A stretch of 64,000 bases of DNA from Sphingobium sp. (GTDB taxonomy: Bacteria > Pseudomonadota > Alphaproteobacteria > Sphingomonadales > Sphingomonadaceae). The position numbers were made by a program, and so were the translations under genes. Of the stretch, positions 1 through 9,395 are shown piece after piece. Location: positions 1 through 64,000 of the forward strand of contig JALCRK010000011.1 of assembly GCA_022652485.1 (NCBI GenBank), written 5' to 3'. Below the pieces are notes generated by a model, which ran no database searches, was not told the origin of the DNA, and worked only from the letters and a program-made list of their open reading frames with translations. How positions within the stretch are numbered: position 1 is the first letter of the stretch; every line of letters starts with the position of its first letter.

Positions 1-1
1 G

Positions 2-1525
2 TATGTGAACGCCGCCGAACTGGCCAAGGCCCCGATGCAGGCAGTGCGCGACGGGCGCATCGAGATCGTGCCGAAAAGCTGGGAAAAGACCTTCTTCAAC
101 TGGATGGAGAACATCCAGCCGTGGTGCGTCTCGCGCCAGCTGTGGTGGGGGCATCGGATACCGGCGTGGTATGCCGAGGACGGTGAGGTTTTCGTCGCCG
201 AGACCGAGGAAGAAGCGCAGGCGCTCGCCGGAATCCGCAAGCTGACCCGCGACGAGGACGTCCTCGACACATGGTTCTCCTCGGCGCTGTGGCCCTTCGC
301 CACGCTCGGCTGGCCGGAGGAAGGCGCGGCGCTGGTCGCCAAGCACTATCCCAACGACCTGCTGATCTCCGGCTTCGACATCCTGTTCTTCTGGGATGCG
401 CGGATGGCGATGCAGGGCATCCACTTTATGAAGGATGTGCCGTGGAAGCGGCTCTATCTGCATGGGCTGGTGCGCGCAGCGGACGGGCAGAAAATGTCCA
501 AATCCAAGGGCAATGTCGTCGATCCGCTCGGCCTCATCGACCAGTATGGCGCGGATGCGCTGCGTTTCTTCATGGCGGCGATGGAGAGCCAGGGCCGCGA
601 CGTGAAGATGGATGAGAAGCGCGTCGAGGGCTATCGCAACTTCGCCACCAAGCTGTGGAACGCGACCCGCTTTGCCATGAGCAACGGCATCGGCGCGTCC
701 ACCTCGGTCGCCGCGCCGCAAGCGACCCTCGCGGTCAACAAGTGGATCATCGGCGAGGTGGTGGAAACCGTCGCCGCGCTGGACAAGGCGCTGGCCGAGC
801 TGCGCTTCGACGCCGCCGCGAACGCCATCTATCATTTCGTATTCGACAGTTACTGCGACTGGTATCTGGAACTCATCAAGGGCGCGCTGGATGACGAAAC
901 CAAGCGCGTGGCGGGCTGGGCGCTGGATCAGATATTGGTGATGTTGCATCCGTTCATGCCGTTCATCACCGAGGAGCTATGGCATGGCCTGGGCAAGCGC
1001 GATTACGACCTGATCATCGCCCAATGGCCGCGGCCCGAAGCGACCGTCGACGCGGCGGCAAAGACGGAAGTCGGTTTGCTGATCGAAACCATCAGCGCGG
1101 TCCGTTCCGCGCGTGCCGAAATCGGTGTGTCGCCGGGTATCAAGCTTACCGCCAACATCGCCGATCCGAGCGAAGCGACGCAGCAGCTCGTCTTGAAATA
1201 TCCAGCCGCACTGGAACGCATGGGGCGGATCGAGAAGTTCGAATATGCGCCGCCTGCATCATCCGCTGTGCTTCAGGTAGTGACATCTTGTGATACGTTG
1301 ATGTTCTCGCTCGAAGGCGTAATCGATATCGCCGCCGAGAAGGCCCGTCTCCAGAAAGCGCTCGAAGCCGTCTCCAAGGAAGCGAAAGCCCTCGAAGGCC
1401 GCCTCAATAACCCCGCATTCGTCGAGAAGGCGAAGCCGGAGGCGGTGGAGAAGGCGCGCGCGGATCATGCCGAGAAGTCGGCCGAGGCGGAGCGCCTCGC
1501 GGCGGCTCTGGCGCGGCTCGGATAA
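2..1525 (+). CDS. valS: Valyl-tRNA synthetase, C-terminal part (5' end outside window)
   Basis: Charges tRNA-Val with valine in the cytoplasm. The frame is open from the window edge, so about the last 507 residues are visible. They carry the class I signature KMSKSKG near position 490, the preceding [12 protein letters not shown] block typical of ValRS, the anticodon-binding helical domain (WNATRF onward), and a charged C-terminal coiled coil from about position 1320, which is the ValRS tRNA-binding arm. The HIGH motif and most of the editing domain lie upstream of the window. The gene is convergent with cysA. Seen: the motifs and coiled coil. Known: their family roles. No disruption is visible. 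Confidence 0.97.
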   Translation, partial: YVNAAELAKAPMQAVRDGRIEIVPKSWEKTFFNWMENIQPWCVSRQLWWGHRIPAWYAEDGEVFVAETEEEAQALAGIRKLTRDEDVLDTWFSSALWPFATLGWPEEGAALVAKHYPNDLLISGFDILFFWDARMAMQGIHFMKDVPWKRLYLHGLVRAADGQKMSKSKGNVVDPLGLIDQYGADALRFFMAAMESQGRDVKMDEKRVEGYRNFATKLWNATRFAMSNGIGASTSVAAPQATLAVNKWIIGEVVETVAALDKALAELRFDAAANAIYHFVFDSYCDWYLELIKGALDDETKRVAGWALDQILVMLHPFMPFITEELWHGLGKRDYDLIIAQWPRPEATVDAAAKTEVGLLIETISAVRSARAEIGVSPGIKLTANIADPSEATQQLVLKYPAALERMGRIEKFEYAPPASSAVLQVVTSCDTLMFSLEGVIDIAAEKARLQKALEAVSKEAKALEGRLNNPAFVEKAKPEAVEKARADHAEKSAEAERLAAALARLG

Positions 1526-1552
1526 AAATCGGCGGCGCTCTCCCGTCTGGAA

Positions 1553-1597
1553 TAGGCCCATCTGGGCTAGGCCCGTCTGGGCTAGGCCCGCACGGGA
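1553..1597. repeat. Three tandem 15-bp units between valS and cysA
   Basis: Units start at 1553, 1568 and 1583 with the form TAGGCCCrTCTGGGC; the third is imperfect. Each unit contains a small palindrome (GCCC..GGGC). The array lies between two convergent genes, so it may act as a set of weak hairpins ending transcription from both sides. That role is inference; no T-run follows. Confidence 0.6.
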
Positions 1598-1618
1598 TAA
1601 GCACCGCCCCCGCTGTCT

Positions 1619-2335
1619 TCAGGCCAGAAACTCCCGCACGAAATCGTCGGCGGGGCTGGCCTCGATCTCCTTGGGCGCCGCATATTGCGCGATTTTTCCG
1701 CCGTTGAGGATCGCCACCTTGTCGGCCAGCGCGAAGGCTTCGTCGCGGTCGTGCGTCACGAACAGGGTGGTGATGCCGAGCCGGTCGTGAATATCGCGCA
1801 GCGCCACGCGCAGATCCTTGCGCACCTTGGCATCGAGCGCGCCGAACGGCTCGTCGAGCAGCAGATAGCGCGGGTTGCGGGCAATGGCGCGGGCCAACGC
1901 GACGCGCTGCCGCTGGCCGCCGGAGAGCTGGGCGGGATAGCGCTCGCCGAGGCCCGGCATCTGCACCATGTCGAGTAGCTCTGCCACCCGCTCCTGGATC
2001 GCGCTTTTGGCCGGGCGCTCGCTGCGCTTCATCATATCCAGCCCGAAGGCGATGTTTTTCGCTACCGTCATGTGGCGGAACAGCGCGTAATTCTGGAACA
2101 CGAAGCCGATGCCCCGGCCCTGCACCGGCACCTGCGTCATGTCGCGATCGCCCATGATGACCTGCCCGCTGTCCGCAAAGGCCAGCCCCGCGATGATCCG
2201 CAGCAACGTCGTCTTGCCAGACCCCGAAGGCCCGAGCAGGGCAACGAAGTCGCCCTTGTCGATATGAAGGGACAAGTCTTTGAGCGCGCTGTGGCCGTCA
2301 AAACCCTTCGAAATATTCTTGACCTGAATAGCCAT
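1619..2335 (-). CDS. cysA: Sulfate/thiosulfate ABC transporter ATP-binding protein, short form
   Basis: ATPase that powers sulfate import through CysT/CysW. The 238-residue protein has Walker A GPSGSGKT at residues 35-42, the Q-loop glutamine near 81, the signature LSGGQ at 137-141 and Walker B YLLLDEP at 157-163. It ends soon after the nucleotide-binding domain, whereas enterobacterial CysA is about 360 residues with a C-terminal regulatory domain; that domain is absent here. The start MAIQVKN was chosen over an upstream in-frame ATG at 2356 because AAGGA sits just before it. It is the last gene of sbp-porin-cysT-cysW-cysA. Assignment to sulfate rests mainly on context. Confidence 0.9.
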   Translation of the reverse strand: MAIQVKNISKGFDGHSALKDLSLHIDKGDFVALLGPSGSGKTTLLRIIAGLAFADSGQVIMGDRDMTQVPVQGRGIGFVFQNYALFRHMTVAKNIAFGLDMMKRSERPAKSAIQERVAELLDMVQMPGLGERYPAQLSGGQRQRVALARAIARNPRYLLLDEPFGALDAKVRKDLRVALRDIHDRLGITTLFVTHDRDEAFALADKVAILNGGKIAQYAAPKEIEASPADDFVREFLA

Positions 2336-2352
2336 GATAATGTCCTTTAATC

Positions 2353-2397
2353 GCATCGTTTTTACGAAAAACCGGTTCCCACTTTTTCGTGCGATGC
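2353..2397. repeat. Palindromic intergenic element, ACGAAAAA/TTTTTCGT family, copy 1
   Basis: Outer arms GCATCG and CGATGC enclose inner arms ACGAAAAA (2364-2371) and TTTTTCGT around a CCGGTTCCCAC loop. It occupies most of the cysW-cysA spacer and would form a stable hairpin in the operon mRNA. A diverged second copy is at 25674-25723. Confidence 0.75.
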
Positions 2398-2398
2398 T

Positions 2399-3256
2399 TC
2401 AGTGTCCCTTTGCCTTGATCTCGTCGCCGTGCCACCATTCCAGCAGGCTCTTGACGACGAGGGTGAGGATGGCGAGGCCCGCCAGCAGCGAGGCCACCGC
2501 GAAGGCGCCGACGAAGTTGTAATCGTCGTAGAGTACCTCGATATGGAGCGGCATGGTGTTGGTCTCGCCGCGAATATGCCCTGAAACCACCGACACCGCG
2601 CCGAACTCGCCCATGGCGCGGGCGTTGCACAACAGCACGCCGTAGAGCAGCGCCCATTTGATATCCGGCAGGGTGACATGCCAGAAGGTCTGCCAGCCGC
2701 TCGCGCCGAGCGACACGGCTGCCTCCTCCGCCGCGCGGCCCTGCGCATCCATCAACGGCACGATCTGGCGCACCACGAACGGGAAGGTAACGAACACCGT
2801 CGCCAGCACGATTCCCGGCACCGCGAAGATGATCTGGATGCCGCGCGCTTCCAGCCAGGGGCCGATCCATCCCTGCGCGCCGAACACCAGCACATAGATG
2901 AGGCCGGAGACGACGGGAGAGACGGAGAAGGGCAGGTCGATGAAGGTGATGAGCCACGACTTGAGGCGGAAATCATGCTTGGTGACGGCCCATGCCATCA
3001 CGAGGCCCATGACGAGATTGAGCGGAACGCTGATCGTCGCGACGAGCAGGGTCAGCCGGATCGCCCTCACGGTATCGGGCTCCTTCAGGGCTTCGAGATA
3101 GGGTGCCAGCCCCTCGCGAAACGCTTCCAGAAACACCGTCGACAAGGGCAACAGCAGCATCAGGCCGACATAGCCCAGCGCCAGGGCGATGAGGCCTGTG
3201 CGCAGCCAGAGTGGCCCTTCGGTGGGCGAGCGGCCGGGGCGTGTAAAAGCTCTCAT
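2399..3256 (-). CDS. cysW: Sulfate ABC transporter permease CysW
   Basis: One of the two inner-membrane permease subunits of the sulfate importer. The 285-residue protein has about six hydrophobic segments and the cytoplasmic EAA loop (AEEAAVSLGASGWQ) that docks onto the ATPase. Its start overlaps the cysT stop by 4 bp, which indicates translational coupling. Length and the EAA sequence fit the CysW/CysT family, and it pairs with cysT as expected. The spacer to cysA carries a palindromic repeat. Confidence 0.93.
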   Translation of the reverse strand: MRAFTRPGRSPTEGPLWLRTGLIALALGYVGLMLLLPLSTVFLEAFREGLAPYLEALKEPDTVRAIRLTLLVATISVPLNLVMGLVMAWAVTKHDFRLKSWLITFIDLPFSVSPVVSGLIYVLVFGAQGWIGPWLEARGIQIIFAVPGIVLATVFVTFPFVVRQIVPLMDAQGRAAEEAAVSLGASGWQTFWHVTLPDIKWALLYGVLLCNARAMGEFGAVSVVSGHIRGETNTMPLHIEVLYDDYNFVGAFAVASLLAGLAILTLVVKSLLEWWHGDEIKAKGH

Positions 3257-4074
3257 GCTGCGGCCCTCCCTGCGATCCGGGTTTGCAGCCGGTTGACGAT
3301 GGCGAGCACGACGAACGAGAAGAGCAGCATCACCACAGCGATGGCGGACGCACCCGCATAATCATATTGCTCAAGCTGGGTTACGATCAGCAGCGGCGGG
3401 ATTTCCGACACCATCGGCATATTGCCCGCGATGAAGATGACGGAGCCATATTCGCCCACACCGCGCGCGAACGCCATTGCGCAGCCCGCGAGCAGCGCCG
3501 GGCCGATCTCCGGCAGCACCACATGGAAAAAGCGCTGGCGCCGGTTTGCGCCAAGCGTGGCGGCCGCTTCTTCATAAGCGACGTCGAGGTCCATCAGAAC
3601 CGGTTCCACCGTGCGCACGATAAAGGGCAGACCGATGAACGTGAGCGCAACAACAATGCCCTGCGGATGATAGGCTACGGGGATGCCGAGCGGGGCGAGC
3701 AGCCCTCCGATCCAGCCGGTATCCGCGTACAGGGTCGTGAGCGCGATGCCCGCGACCGCCGTGGGCAGCGCGAAGGGCAGGTCGATCAGCGCCGAGAGCA
3801 CGCGGCGGCCCGGAAATTTCAACCGCACCAGCACCCAGGCGATGATGAGGCCGAACACCGCGTTGATCGCAGCAGCGATCAGCGCCGCGCCGAAGCCGAC
3901 GCGGTAGCTGGCGAGAGCGCGCTCGGAAAAGCCCGCCGCCAGAAAATGCTCCCAGCCCTCGCCGAAGGAGCGGATGAACACGGCGCTTAAAGGTACGAGA
4001 ACGATGGCGCTGACCCAGAAAAGGGTCAGCCCCATACTCAGCCCGAAGCCGGGCAATGCAGAGTGTCTCTTCAT
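3253..4074 (-). CDS. cysT: Sulfate ABC transporter permease CysT (CysU)
   Basis: Partner permease of CysW in the inner membrane. The protein is 273 residues from the start MKRHSALPG, chosen because AAGGGGGG lies just upstream; an in-frame extension to 4380 would run into the porin gene and looks non-coding. It has about six membrane segments and the EAA loop YEEAAATLGANRRQ. It ends in a 4-bp overlap with cysW and begins 20 bp after the porin stop, so it is part of the same operon. Confidence 0.93.
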   Translation of the reverse strand: MKRHSALPGFGLSMGLTLFWVSAIVLVPLSAVFIRSFGEGWEHFLAAGFSERALASYRVGFGAALIAAAINAVFGLIIAWVLVRLKFPGRRVLSALIDLPFALPTAVAGIALTTLYADTGWIGGLLAPLGIPVAYHPQGIVVALTFIGLPFIVRTVEPVLMDLDVAYEEAAATLGANRRQRFFHVVLPEIGPALLAGCAMAFARGVGEYGSVIFIAGNMPMVSEIPPLLIVTQLEQYDYAGASAIAVVMLLFSFVVLAIVNRLQTRIAGRAAA

Positions 4075-4094
4075 TTTTCCCCCCTTGGAAAAGT

Positions 4095-5669
4095 TTAGAA
4101 GTCTATTTGCAGGCGTGACTGGAAGATATCGCCCTTGGTTGTGCCGACTTGCGATTGCAGCGCGGCAGTAGGCGCAACGAGGCCTGAATACCGGCCCGTG
4201 AAGCGGGTGTAGTTGAACGAAGCCCTGAAATTGGGGTTGAGATGCCAGTTCACAGCGCCTGTCCATGTATGTGCCTTGCGACCGCCCTGATTGGAGTTGG
4301 TCGGCGATGTTGGCAGCGCCAGCGAAGGGTCGGTCAGGTCGAGCTGATCGTAGCGTGCGGCGAGTTCCACGGCGCCCCACTTGCCATTGGCCGGATCGAA
4401 ATCCTTGAACGGCTTCAGCTTGTCGACATTGCCGCCCTTGAAGCTGCGCGATTCGCCGGTCAGGAACACGCTGGCGAAGATGTTGAAGCCCGAGAAATCG
4501 AGCGTCGGCGCCGTGCCATATTGATCGAGCGAGAGGTGGCCATATTCGCCCTGAACGGAGAAGGGGCCATAAACGATTGCGCCTTCACCGCCGAGATAAG
4601 TGCCGCTCTTCACGCCGGTCTGCGCCGTAGTCGGCGTCGCAGCGGCTCCACGCAAGGCAACGGAAATCAGGTTGCCGCCATCCACGCGGGAATTGGGCCG
4701 GTCTGCCAGGGTGACCGCATTACCGGCGAAATTGGTGACATGATAAGCGGAGGCGCCCAGATGCACGACCCGTCCGGTGTCGAGGATCGGATCGAATGTG
4801 ATGCGGCCGTTGACGCCCGCAGACTCGTTGCGCGTACCGGCACGTGCATTAGTAACGGTAGGCAAATTTGTGGTTGAAGACACAGTAACGGCCGCCGCCG
4901 TATCGTTGTTGCGCGTAATCGCCTCACCGCTGCCGAATACGCCCACGGTAGCATTTAGCTTGTCCGTATTATAAGCGAAGGAGAGACCGATGCGGCGCTC
5001 CGCGCCCACTGCGCCGAACACCGTGCTGCCGAGCGACCGCTCCATGAAGGTGTTGTTGACGTCAGAGGTGTTGGCTTCGAGGCCGTAGGGCGCCTTGTGC
5101 TGGCCGACGGTGATGCTCAGCTTCGGATTGATCACATAGGACACATAAGCGTCCAGGATGTTGACCGACTGCTTCACATATTCGGCATCAAGCCGCCACT
5201 TGAAGCGCTTGTAGGCGGTTCCTTCGAAGCCGAAGCGGGCGCGGCGGATGTCCGTGCCGTCGTTGAACTGATAGCCGCCCGCACGCTCGTTGAAGGTGGC
5301 ATAATCGACCTGAAGCACACCGCGCGGCTTGAAGGTGAAATTGTCGTTCACATCCGCATAGGTCGGCACGACGCCGGGCTGTGCGGCTTTAGCGGCGCGC
5401 ACTTCCACGTTCTGCACGCGGTTCTGCGTTTCGGCGGCCTGCTGCTCCAGTTCCGCATTGCGGGCTTCAAGCTGCTTGATGCGTGCATCCAGTGCGTTGA
5501 GGCGATCGAGCACGGCGTCGCCCGTGGTCCTGGTCGCGGGCTGCGCCTGCACAGTGCCATCGGTGGCGGGCAGGATCGTGTCGATCGGCGAGCCGTCCGT
5601 GGTTTGCGCGAGGGCGGCGGAGGGCAGGAGGGCGACGGCGGCAGCCGAGGCCAGCAATATGGTTTTCAT
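4095..5669 (-). CDS. OprO/OprP-type outer-membrane porin of the sulfate operon
   Basis: Predicted outer-membrane channel of the phosphate-selective porin O/P family. The 524-residue protein starts at MKTILLASAAAVALLPSAALAQ-type signal peptide (residues 1-20), with AGGGGAA upstream. A coiled-coil stretch follows (residues about 55-85, rich in leucine and glutamate, LDARIKQLEARNAELEQQ), which in this family makes the periplasmic N-terminal trimer stalk. The rest is alternating barrel strands ending in a C-terminal phenylalanine (LQIDF). It lies between sbp and cysT, so it probably passes sulfate or a related oxyanion rather than phosphate. That specificity is inference from position. Confidence 0.85.
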   Translation of the reverse strand: MKTILLASAAAVALLPSAALAQTTDGSPIDTILPATDGTVQAQPATRTTGDAVLDRLNALDARIKQLEARNAELEQQAAETQNRVQNVEVRAAKAAQPGVVPTYADVNDNFTFKPRGVLQVDYATFNERAGGYQFNDGTDIRRARFGFEGTAYKRFKWRLDAEYVKQSVNILDAYVSYVINPKLSITVGQHKAPYGLEANTSDVNNTFMERSLGSTVFGAVGAERRIGLSFAYNTDKLNATVGVFGSGEAITRNNDTAAAVTVSSTTNLPTVTNARAGTRNESAGVNGRITFDPILDTGRVVHLGASAYHVTNFAGNAVTLADRPNSRVDGGNLISVALRGAAATPTTAQTGVKSGTYLGGEGAIVYGPFSVQGEYGHLSLDQYGTAPTLDFSGFNIFASVFLTGESRSFKGGNVDKLKPFKDFDPANGKWGAVELAARYDQLDLTDPSLALPTSPTNSNQGGRKAHTWTGAVNWHLNPNFRASFNYTRFTGRYSGLVAPTAALQSQVGTTKGDIFQSRLQIDF

Positions 5670-5695
5670 GGTTATTCCCCTGTTGTGGATTGGGC

Positions 5696-5738
5696 GCCGC
5701 CCGGTCGGAACAAGGGGGGACAAGTCCCGCCGGGCGGC
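5696..5738 (-). promoter_or_regulatory. Stem-loop in the sbp-porin mRNA spacer
   Basis: Arms GCCGCCCGG (5696-5704) and CCGGGCGGC (5730-5738) are perfectly complementary, with an inner GGGAC/GTCCC pair in the loop. No U-tract follows on the transcribed strand, so it is more likely an mRNA-stabilising or processing hairpin than a terminator. It could let the binding protein be made in excess over the downstream porin and permeases (inference). Confidence 0.5.
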
Positions 5739-5794
5739 ATGGAAAGGCGTTCAGCACCTTTCGTTATGTATGAACAGATACAGCGATAACGCAA

Positions 5795-6817
5795 TCAGCG
5801 TTTTGCCGCTTCGAAGGCCTGATCGAACAGGCCGCCGTCGTTGAAGAAGGTCGCCTGCGCCTTGTTCCAGCCGCCAAAGTGGCGATCCACGCTGAGCAGC
5901 GGGATATTCTTGAAAAGACGCGCATATTTGGTAGCGATGGCCGCATCGCGCGGGCGATAGTAATTTTGCGCGATGATCTCCTGCGCTTGCGGCGTGTAGA
6001 GATATTTGAGGTAGGCGGTGGCCGCCGCGCGCGTCCCGTGCTTGTCGACATTCGCATCCACGACCGCGACCGGCGGCTCGGCGAGAATGGAGAGCGAGGG
6101 CGTCACGATCTCGAATTTGCCAGCGCCCAGCTTCTGGGTCGCGAGCAGCGCTTCGTTTTCCCATGCGATCAGGACATCGCCCTGTCCGCGCTGAACGAAG
6201 GTGGTGGTGGCGCCACGCGCGCCGCTATCGAGCACCGGCACGTTTTTCAGGATCTTGCTGACGAACTCGAACGCCTTGGTGCCAGAGCCATAGGTCTTTT
6301 GGCCATAGCCCCATGCGGCGAGGAAATTCCAGCGCGCGCCTCCGCTCGTCTTGGGGTTGGGCGTGATGACCGAAACGCCCGGCCGCGCCAGATCGTCCCA
6401 GTCCTTGATGCCCTTGGGGTTGCCCTTGCGGACGAGGAAAACGATGGTGGAATAATAAGGCGTGCTGTTGTGCGGCAGCTCCGCCTGCCAGCCGGGCTTG
6501 ATCAGGCCGCGCTTGGCGATCGCATCGATGTCGTAGCCCAGCGCCAGCGTGACGACATCGGCCTGAAGACCGTCGATCACCGATCGCGCCTGCTTGCCCG
6601 ACCCGCCGTGGCTCTGGCGGATGGTTATGTCCTGCCCGCTCTGCGCCTTCCATTGCTTCGCGAACGCACCGTTTATCGCAGTGTAAAGCTCCCGCGTCGG
6701 ATCATAGGATACATTGAGGAGCTGCGCCGGCGCGGCCGCCGCAGGGGAAGCCGACACGGGCAGGGTTGCTCCTGCGAGCAGTGAGTACCCTATAAATTTC
6801 AAGATATTACGGCGCAT
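5795..6817 (-). CDS. sbp: Periplasmic sulfate-binding protein
   Basis: Captures sulfate in the periplasm and delivers it to CysT/CysW. The 340-residue protein has an N-terminal signal peptide (about residues 1-28) and the family blocks [33 protein letters not shown] and [13 protein letters not shown], which hold the sulfate-contacting loops in Sbp/CysP proteins. It is the first gene of the operon and is separated from the divergent TonB receptor by about 310 bp. Sbp and CysP cannot be told apart reliably by eye; thiosulfate binding is possible. Confidence 0.93.
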   Translation of the reverse strand: MRRNILKFIGYSLLAGATLPVSASPAAAAPAQLLNVSYDPTRELYTAINGAFAKQWKAQSGQDITIRQSHGGSGKQARSVIDGLQADVVTLALGYDIDAIAKRGLIKPGWQAELPHNSTPYYSTIVFLVRKGNPKGIKDWDDLARPGVSVITPNPKTSGGARWNFLAAWGYGQKTYGSGTKAFEFVSKILKNVPVLDSGARGATTTFVQRGQGDVLIAWENEALLATQKLGAGKFEIVTPSLSILAEPPVAVVDANVDKHGTRAAATAYLKYLYTPQAQEIIAQNYYRPRDAAIATKYARLFKNIPLLSVDRHFGGWNKAQATFFNDGGLFDQAFEAAKR

Positions 6818-6876
6818 TTTCTGGTTCCATCCCTTATAGTGTCATTCGTAATTCTGAGCTGGCATATATTATGTCT

Positions 6877-6895
6877 ATTTATTGAGTAGATAAAT
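6877..6895. promoter_or_regulatory. Inverted repeat upstream of sbp, possible LysR/CysB-type operator
   Basis: ATTTAT (6877-6882) and ATAAAT (6890-6895) flank TGAGTAG and contain a T-N11-A pattern typical of LysR sites. It lies in the AT-rich 6818-6966 spacer between divergent sbp and the TonB receptor. CysB is the usual sulfate-gene regulator, but no regulator gene is nearby, so the role is a guess. Confidence 0.3.
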
Positions 6896-6966
6896 GGCGC
6901 CATCACTCGACTCGTCGTAAAATTCTTTCTCTTCAACATCGGTAGACAATAAAAAGGAGGGGAAAT

Positions 6967-7104
6967 ATGAGCCTTTGCGGAAGCGAAGCTCACCCGATTC
7001 GAGGCTGCGATCCGGCAGGGTTCGCTCGCGGTCAGTCCGGGTTAAGCCGAGCCGGTGTCTGGTGGCTTGGCGCGGAGGGCCGATACGCGCTAACGCCTTG
7101 CTGA
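6967..7104 (+). CDS. Candidate 45-aa upstream ORF / leader peptide before the TonB receptor
   Basis: ATG at 6967 is preceded by AAGGAGG with a 6-nt gap, the best Shine-Dalgarno sequence in this part of the window. The ORF encodes 45 residues, starting MSLCGSEAH and ending LTPC, with three cysteines, and stops 23 bp before the receptor start in a different frame. It has no signal peptide or membrane segment and I recognise no family. It may be a regulatory leader whose translation affects the receptor, which would suit a locus divergent from sulfate uptake. It could also be a chance ORF using a ribosome site that belonged to something now lost. Confidence 0.4.
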   Translation: MSLCGSEAHPIRGCDPAGFARGQSGLSRAGVWWLGAEGRYALTPC

Positions 7105-7127
7105 ATCAGATTGAGGAATCCCGTCTC

Positions 7128-9395
7128 ATGTCCCGACCCTTGTTCCTGACCGCCCTGCTGCTGGCCCCGGTGCCGGCACATGCGCAGGGAAATCCCCCCG
7201 CGCGCCCGCAGGCGGAAGAAGGCGCGGAGGAGGAGATCGTGGTCACCGGGCAACGCGCACGGGGCGCGGCGCTGGGCGAGATCAAGCCTGAAGTGACGCT
7301 CGGCAGCGGGGACATCCGCTCGCTCGGGGTCGGCAGCGTCACCGAAATTCTGGCGGAACTGGCGCCCCAAATACGCGGCACCAGCGGGGGGCAGCCTTTG
7401 ATCCTTTTGGAGGGGCATCGCATTTCCGGCAGGCAGGAGATCGAGCGTATTCCCGCCGAGGCGATTGCGCGCGTGGATGTTCTGCCGGAGCAGGTCGCGA
7501 TCAAATATGGCTATCCCGCAACCCAGAAGGTCGTGAACTTCGTGTTGCGCAAGCGGTTTCGGGCGTGGACGCTGGAAGGGCGTAGCCGGTTCGCGACCGG
7601 GGGCGGCGCGTTTCGCGGCAACGGCTCGGCCAACTATTTTTCGGTTCGCAATGGCGCGCGCCTCACCCTCGGCGCGGAATATACCGGCACCGAAATGTTG
7701 ACCGAAGCGCAGCGGGATATCGCGGGCACAGGGCGCTCGCTCATTGCGTCGGAGCAGGAATTCCTTCTCAATGCCGGATATGCGCGGCCGCTGGCGGATC
7801 GGCTTTCCGCCGCCATCAATGGCTCATTGACGACGGATCGCAAGCACGCGCTGCTTGGTGCCGCAAAGCCGCGAACGGTGAACGGCGAGAGCGCGCATCT
7901 CGGGACGACCGTCAATCTCGATGGCCGGCGCTGGCGCGGCACATGGACGGCGAGTTTCGATCATGACGAGGCACGGACGATCGCGTCCGTGTCCGGGCCG
8001 GGTGCCCCCGCTGACCGGACGCGCAGCAACACAGATGTGCTCGCAACCGATCTGACGATGAACGGCGGGCTTGTGGCCCTGCCTGCGGGCGATGTTGCGT
8101 TCACCGGCCGGATTGGCGGATCGACCAGCAGCTATAACAGCGCCTCCACGCGCCCGTCCGCGATTTCATCCGCATCCGCGACCGCGCTCAGCCGGTCCCT
8201 CGCGCTGGGGGCGGTCAGCCTCGATGTGCCAGTGCTGGATAGTCCGTCACGTTTCATTGGCGCGTTCTCGATCAACGGCAATGCCGAGGTGCAGACGCTT
8301 TCGGATTTTGGGACGCTGCGCAGCTTCGGCTATGGCTTCAGCTGGTCGCCGGTCAAGGCGGTAAGCCTGATCGCTTCCTACAAGGATGCCGAAAGCGCGC
8401 CCACGATGCAGCAGCTTGGTGGCCCCGTGCTCCCGGACGGGCTGGTGCGCGTGTATGATTATGTGCGCGGCGCCACCGCGCTGGTATCCTATACCACGGG
8501 CGGCAATCCGGCGCTCGCCAGGGCCGATGTGCGCGAGTGGCGACTGGGCGCGAATGTGAAGGCGCTCGACAAGCCGAGCCTGTCGTTTTCAGTCAACTAT
8601 ACCGGCACGCGGACCGATAACGGGATCGCGGCGCTGCCTGCCGCTACCGCCGCGAGCGGGGCGGCGTTTCCCGGTCGGTTCGTACGCGATGGTGCGGGCA
8701 ATCTCATTACTGTCGATGCCCGGCCGGTCAATATTGCCCATCAGCGCAGCGATGTGTTGCGCTGGGGCATCAATTTTTCCAAGACCCTGAAAACCCCGCA
8801 GGCCCAGATCGACGCCATGCGCGCCTATATGAAGAAGCGCTTCCCCGGCGGGCCGCCGGGCGTCGGCATGGCGCAAGGCATGGGCCGTGGCGGCGGGGGC
8901 GGTGGCGGCAGTCGCCTGAGCTTCTCGCTCTATCACAGCATCCATCTCGCCGAGCGCGCGACCCTGTTGGATGGCCAGCCGGAGATCGATCTGTTGGATG
9001 GCGGCACCTTAAGCGGCGGCGCGCCCCAGCCACGCCACGAGGTCGAGGTGCAGGCGGGCTATTCGCGCGGCTGGCTGGGCGCGCGGTTCACCGGCAACTG
9101 GCAGAGCGCGACCCATGTCCGCGATCCGGGCGGGCTGGCGACGGGAAATCTGCGCTTCAGCAGCCTCGCAACCGCCAATCTGCGCCTGTTCGTCAACCTC
9201 GGCCAGATCCCTTCCGTGCTGCGCGATCACCCTTTCCTGTTCGGCACCCGCCTCTCCGTTGGTATCAACAACATTCTCAACCAACGTCAGCATGTGACCG
9301 ATGGCACCGGCAGCACACCCCCGGCCTATAGCGCTGCCCAGCTCGATCCGCTGGGCCGGACCATCACCTTCAGCTTGCGCAAATTGTTGTTTTAG
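7128..9395 (+). CDS. TonB-dependent receptor-like outer-membrane protein (glycine-rich loop type)
   Basis: Predicted outer-membrane barrel energised by TonB. The 755-residue protein starts at MSRPLFLTALLLAPVPAHAQ, a clear signal peptide, with GAGGAA upstream; the frame is open to 6975 but that part lacks coding character. The TonB box EIVVTGQRARG is near residue 38, followed by a short plug domain (PLILLEGHRISGRQEIERIP) and the barrel. A loop near residues 570-595 contains seven consecutive glycines after a Pro/Gly/Met-rich stretch. This subclass occurs in sphingomonads, but I know no substrate for it. The gene ends in a 4-bp convergent overlap with the acyltransferase. Its divergent position from sbp suggests, weakly, a sulfur-related ligand. 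Confidence 0.8.
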   Translation: MSRPLFLTALLLAPVPAHAQGNPPARPQAEEGAEEEIVVTGQRARGAALGEIKPEVTLGSGDIRSLGVGSVTEILAELAPQIRGTSGGQPLILLEGHRISGRQEIERIPAEAIARVDVLPEQVAIKYGYPATQKVVNFVLRKRFRAWTLEGRSRFATGGGAFRGNGSANYFSVRNGARLTLGAEYTGTEMLTEAQRDIAGTGRSLIASEQEFLLNAGYARPLADRLSAAINGSLTTDRKHALLGAAKPRTVNGESAHLGTTVNLDGRRWRGTWTASFDHDEARTIASVSGPGAPADRTRSNTDVLATDLTMNGGLVALPAGDVAFTGRIGGSTSSYNSASTRPSAISSASATALSRSLALGAVSLDVPVLDSPSRFIGAFSINGNAEVQTLSDFGTLRSFGYGFSWSPVKAVSLIASYKDAESAPTMQQLGGPVLPDGLVRVYDYVRGATALVSYTTGGNPALARADVREWRLGANVKALDKPSLSFSVNYTGTRTDNGIAALPAATAASGAAFPGRFVRDGAGNLITVDARPVNIAHQRSDVLRWGINFSKTLKTPQAQIDAMRAYMKKRFPGGPPGVGMAQGMGRGGGGGGGSRLSFSLYHSIHLAERATLLDGQPEIDLLDGGTLSGGAPQPRHEVEVQAGYSRGWLGARFTGNWQSATHVRDPGGLATGNLRFSSLATANLRLFVNLGQIPSVLRDHPFLFGTRLSVGINNILNQRQHVTDGTGSTPPAYSAAQLDPLGRTITFSLRKLLF

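Noticed and set aside
4074..4380. N-terminal extension of cysT
   Set aside because: Overlaps the porin gene and has no membrane or conserved sequence; the ribosome site points to 4074.
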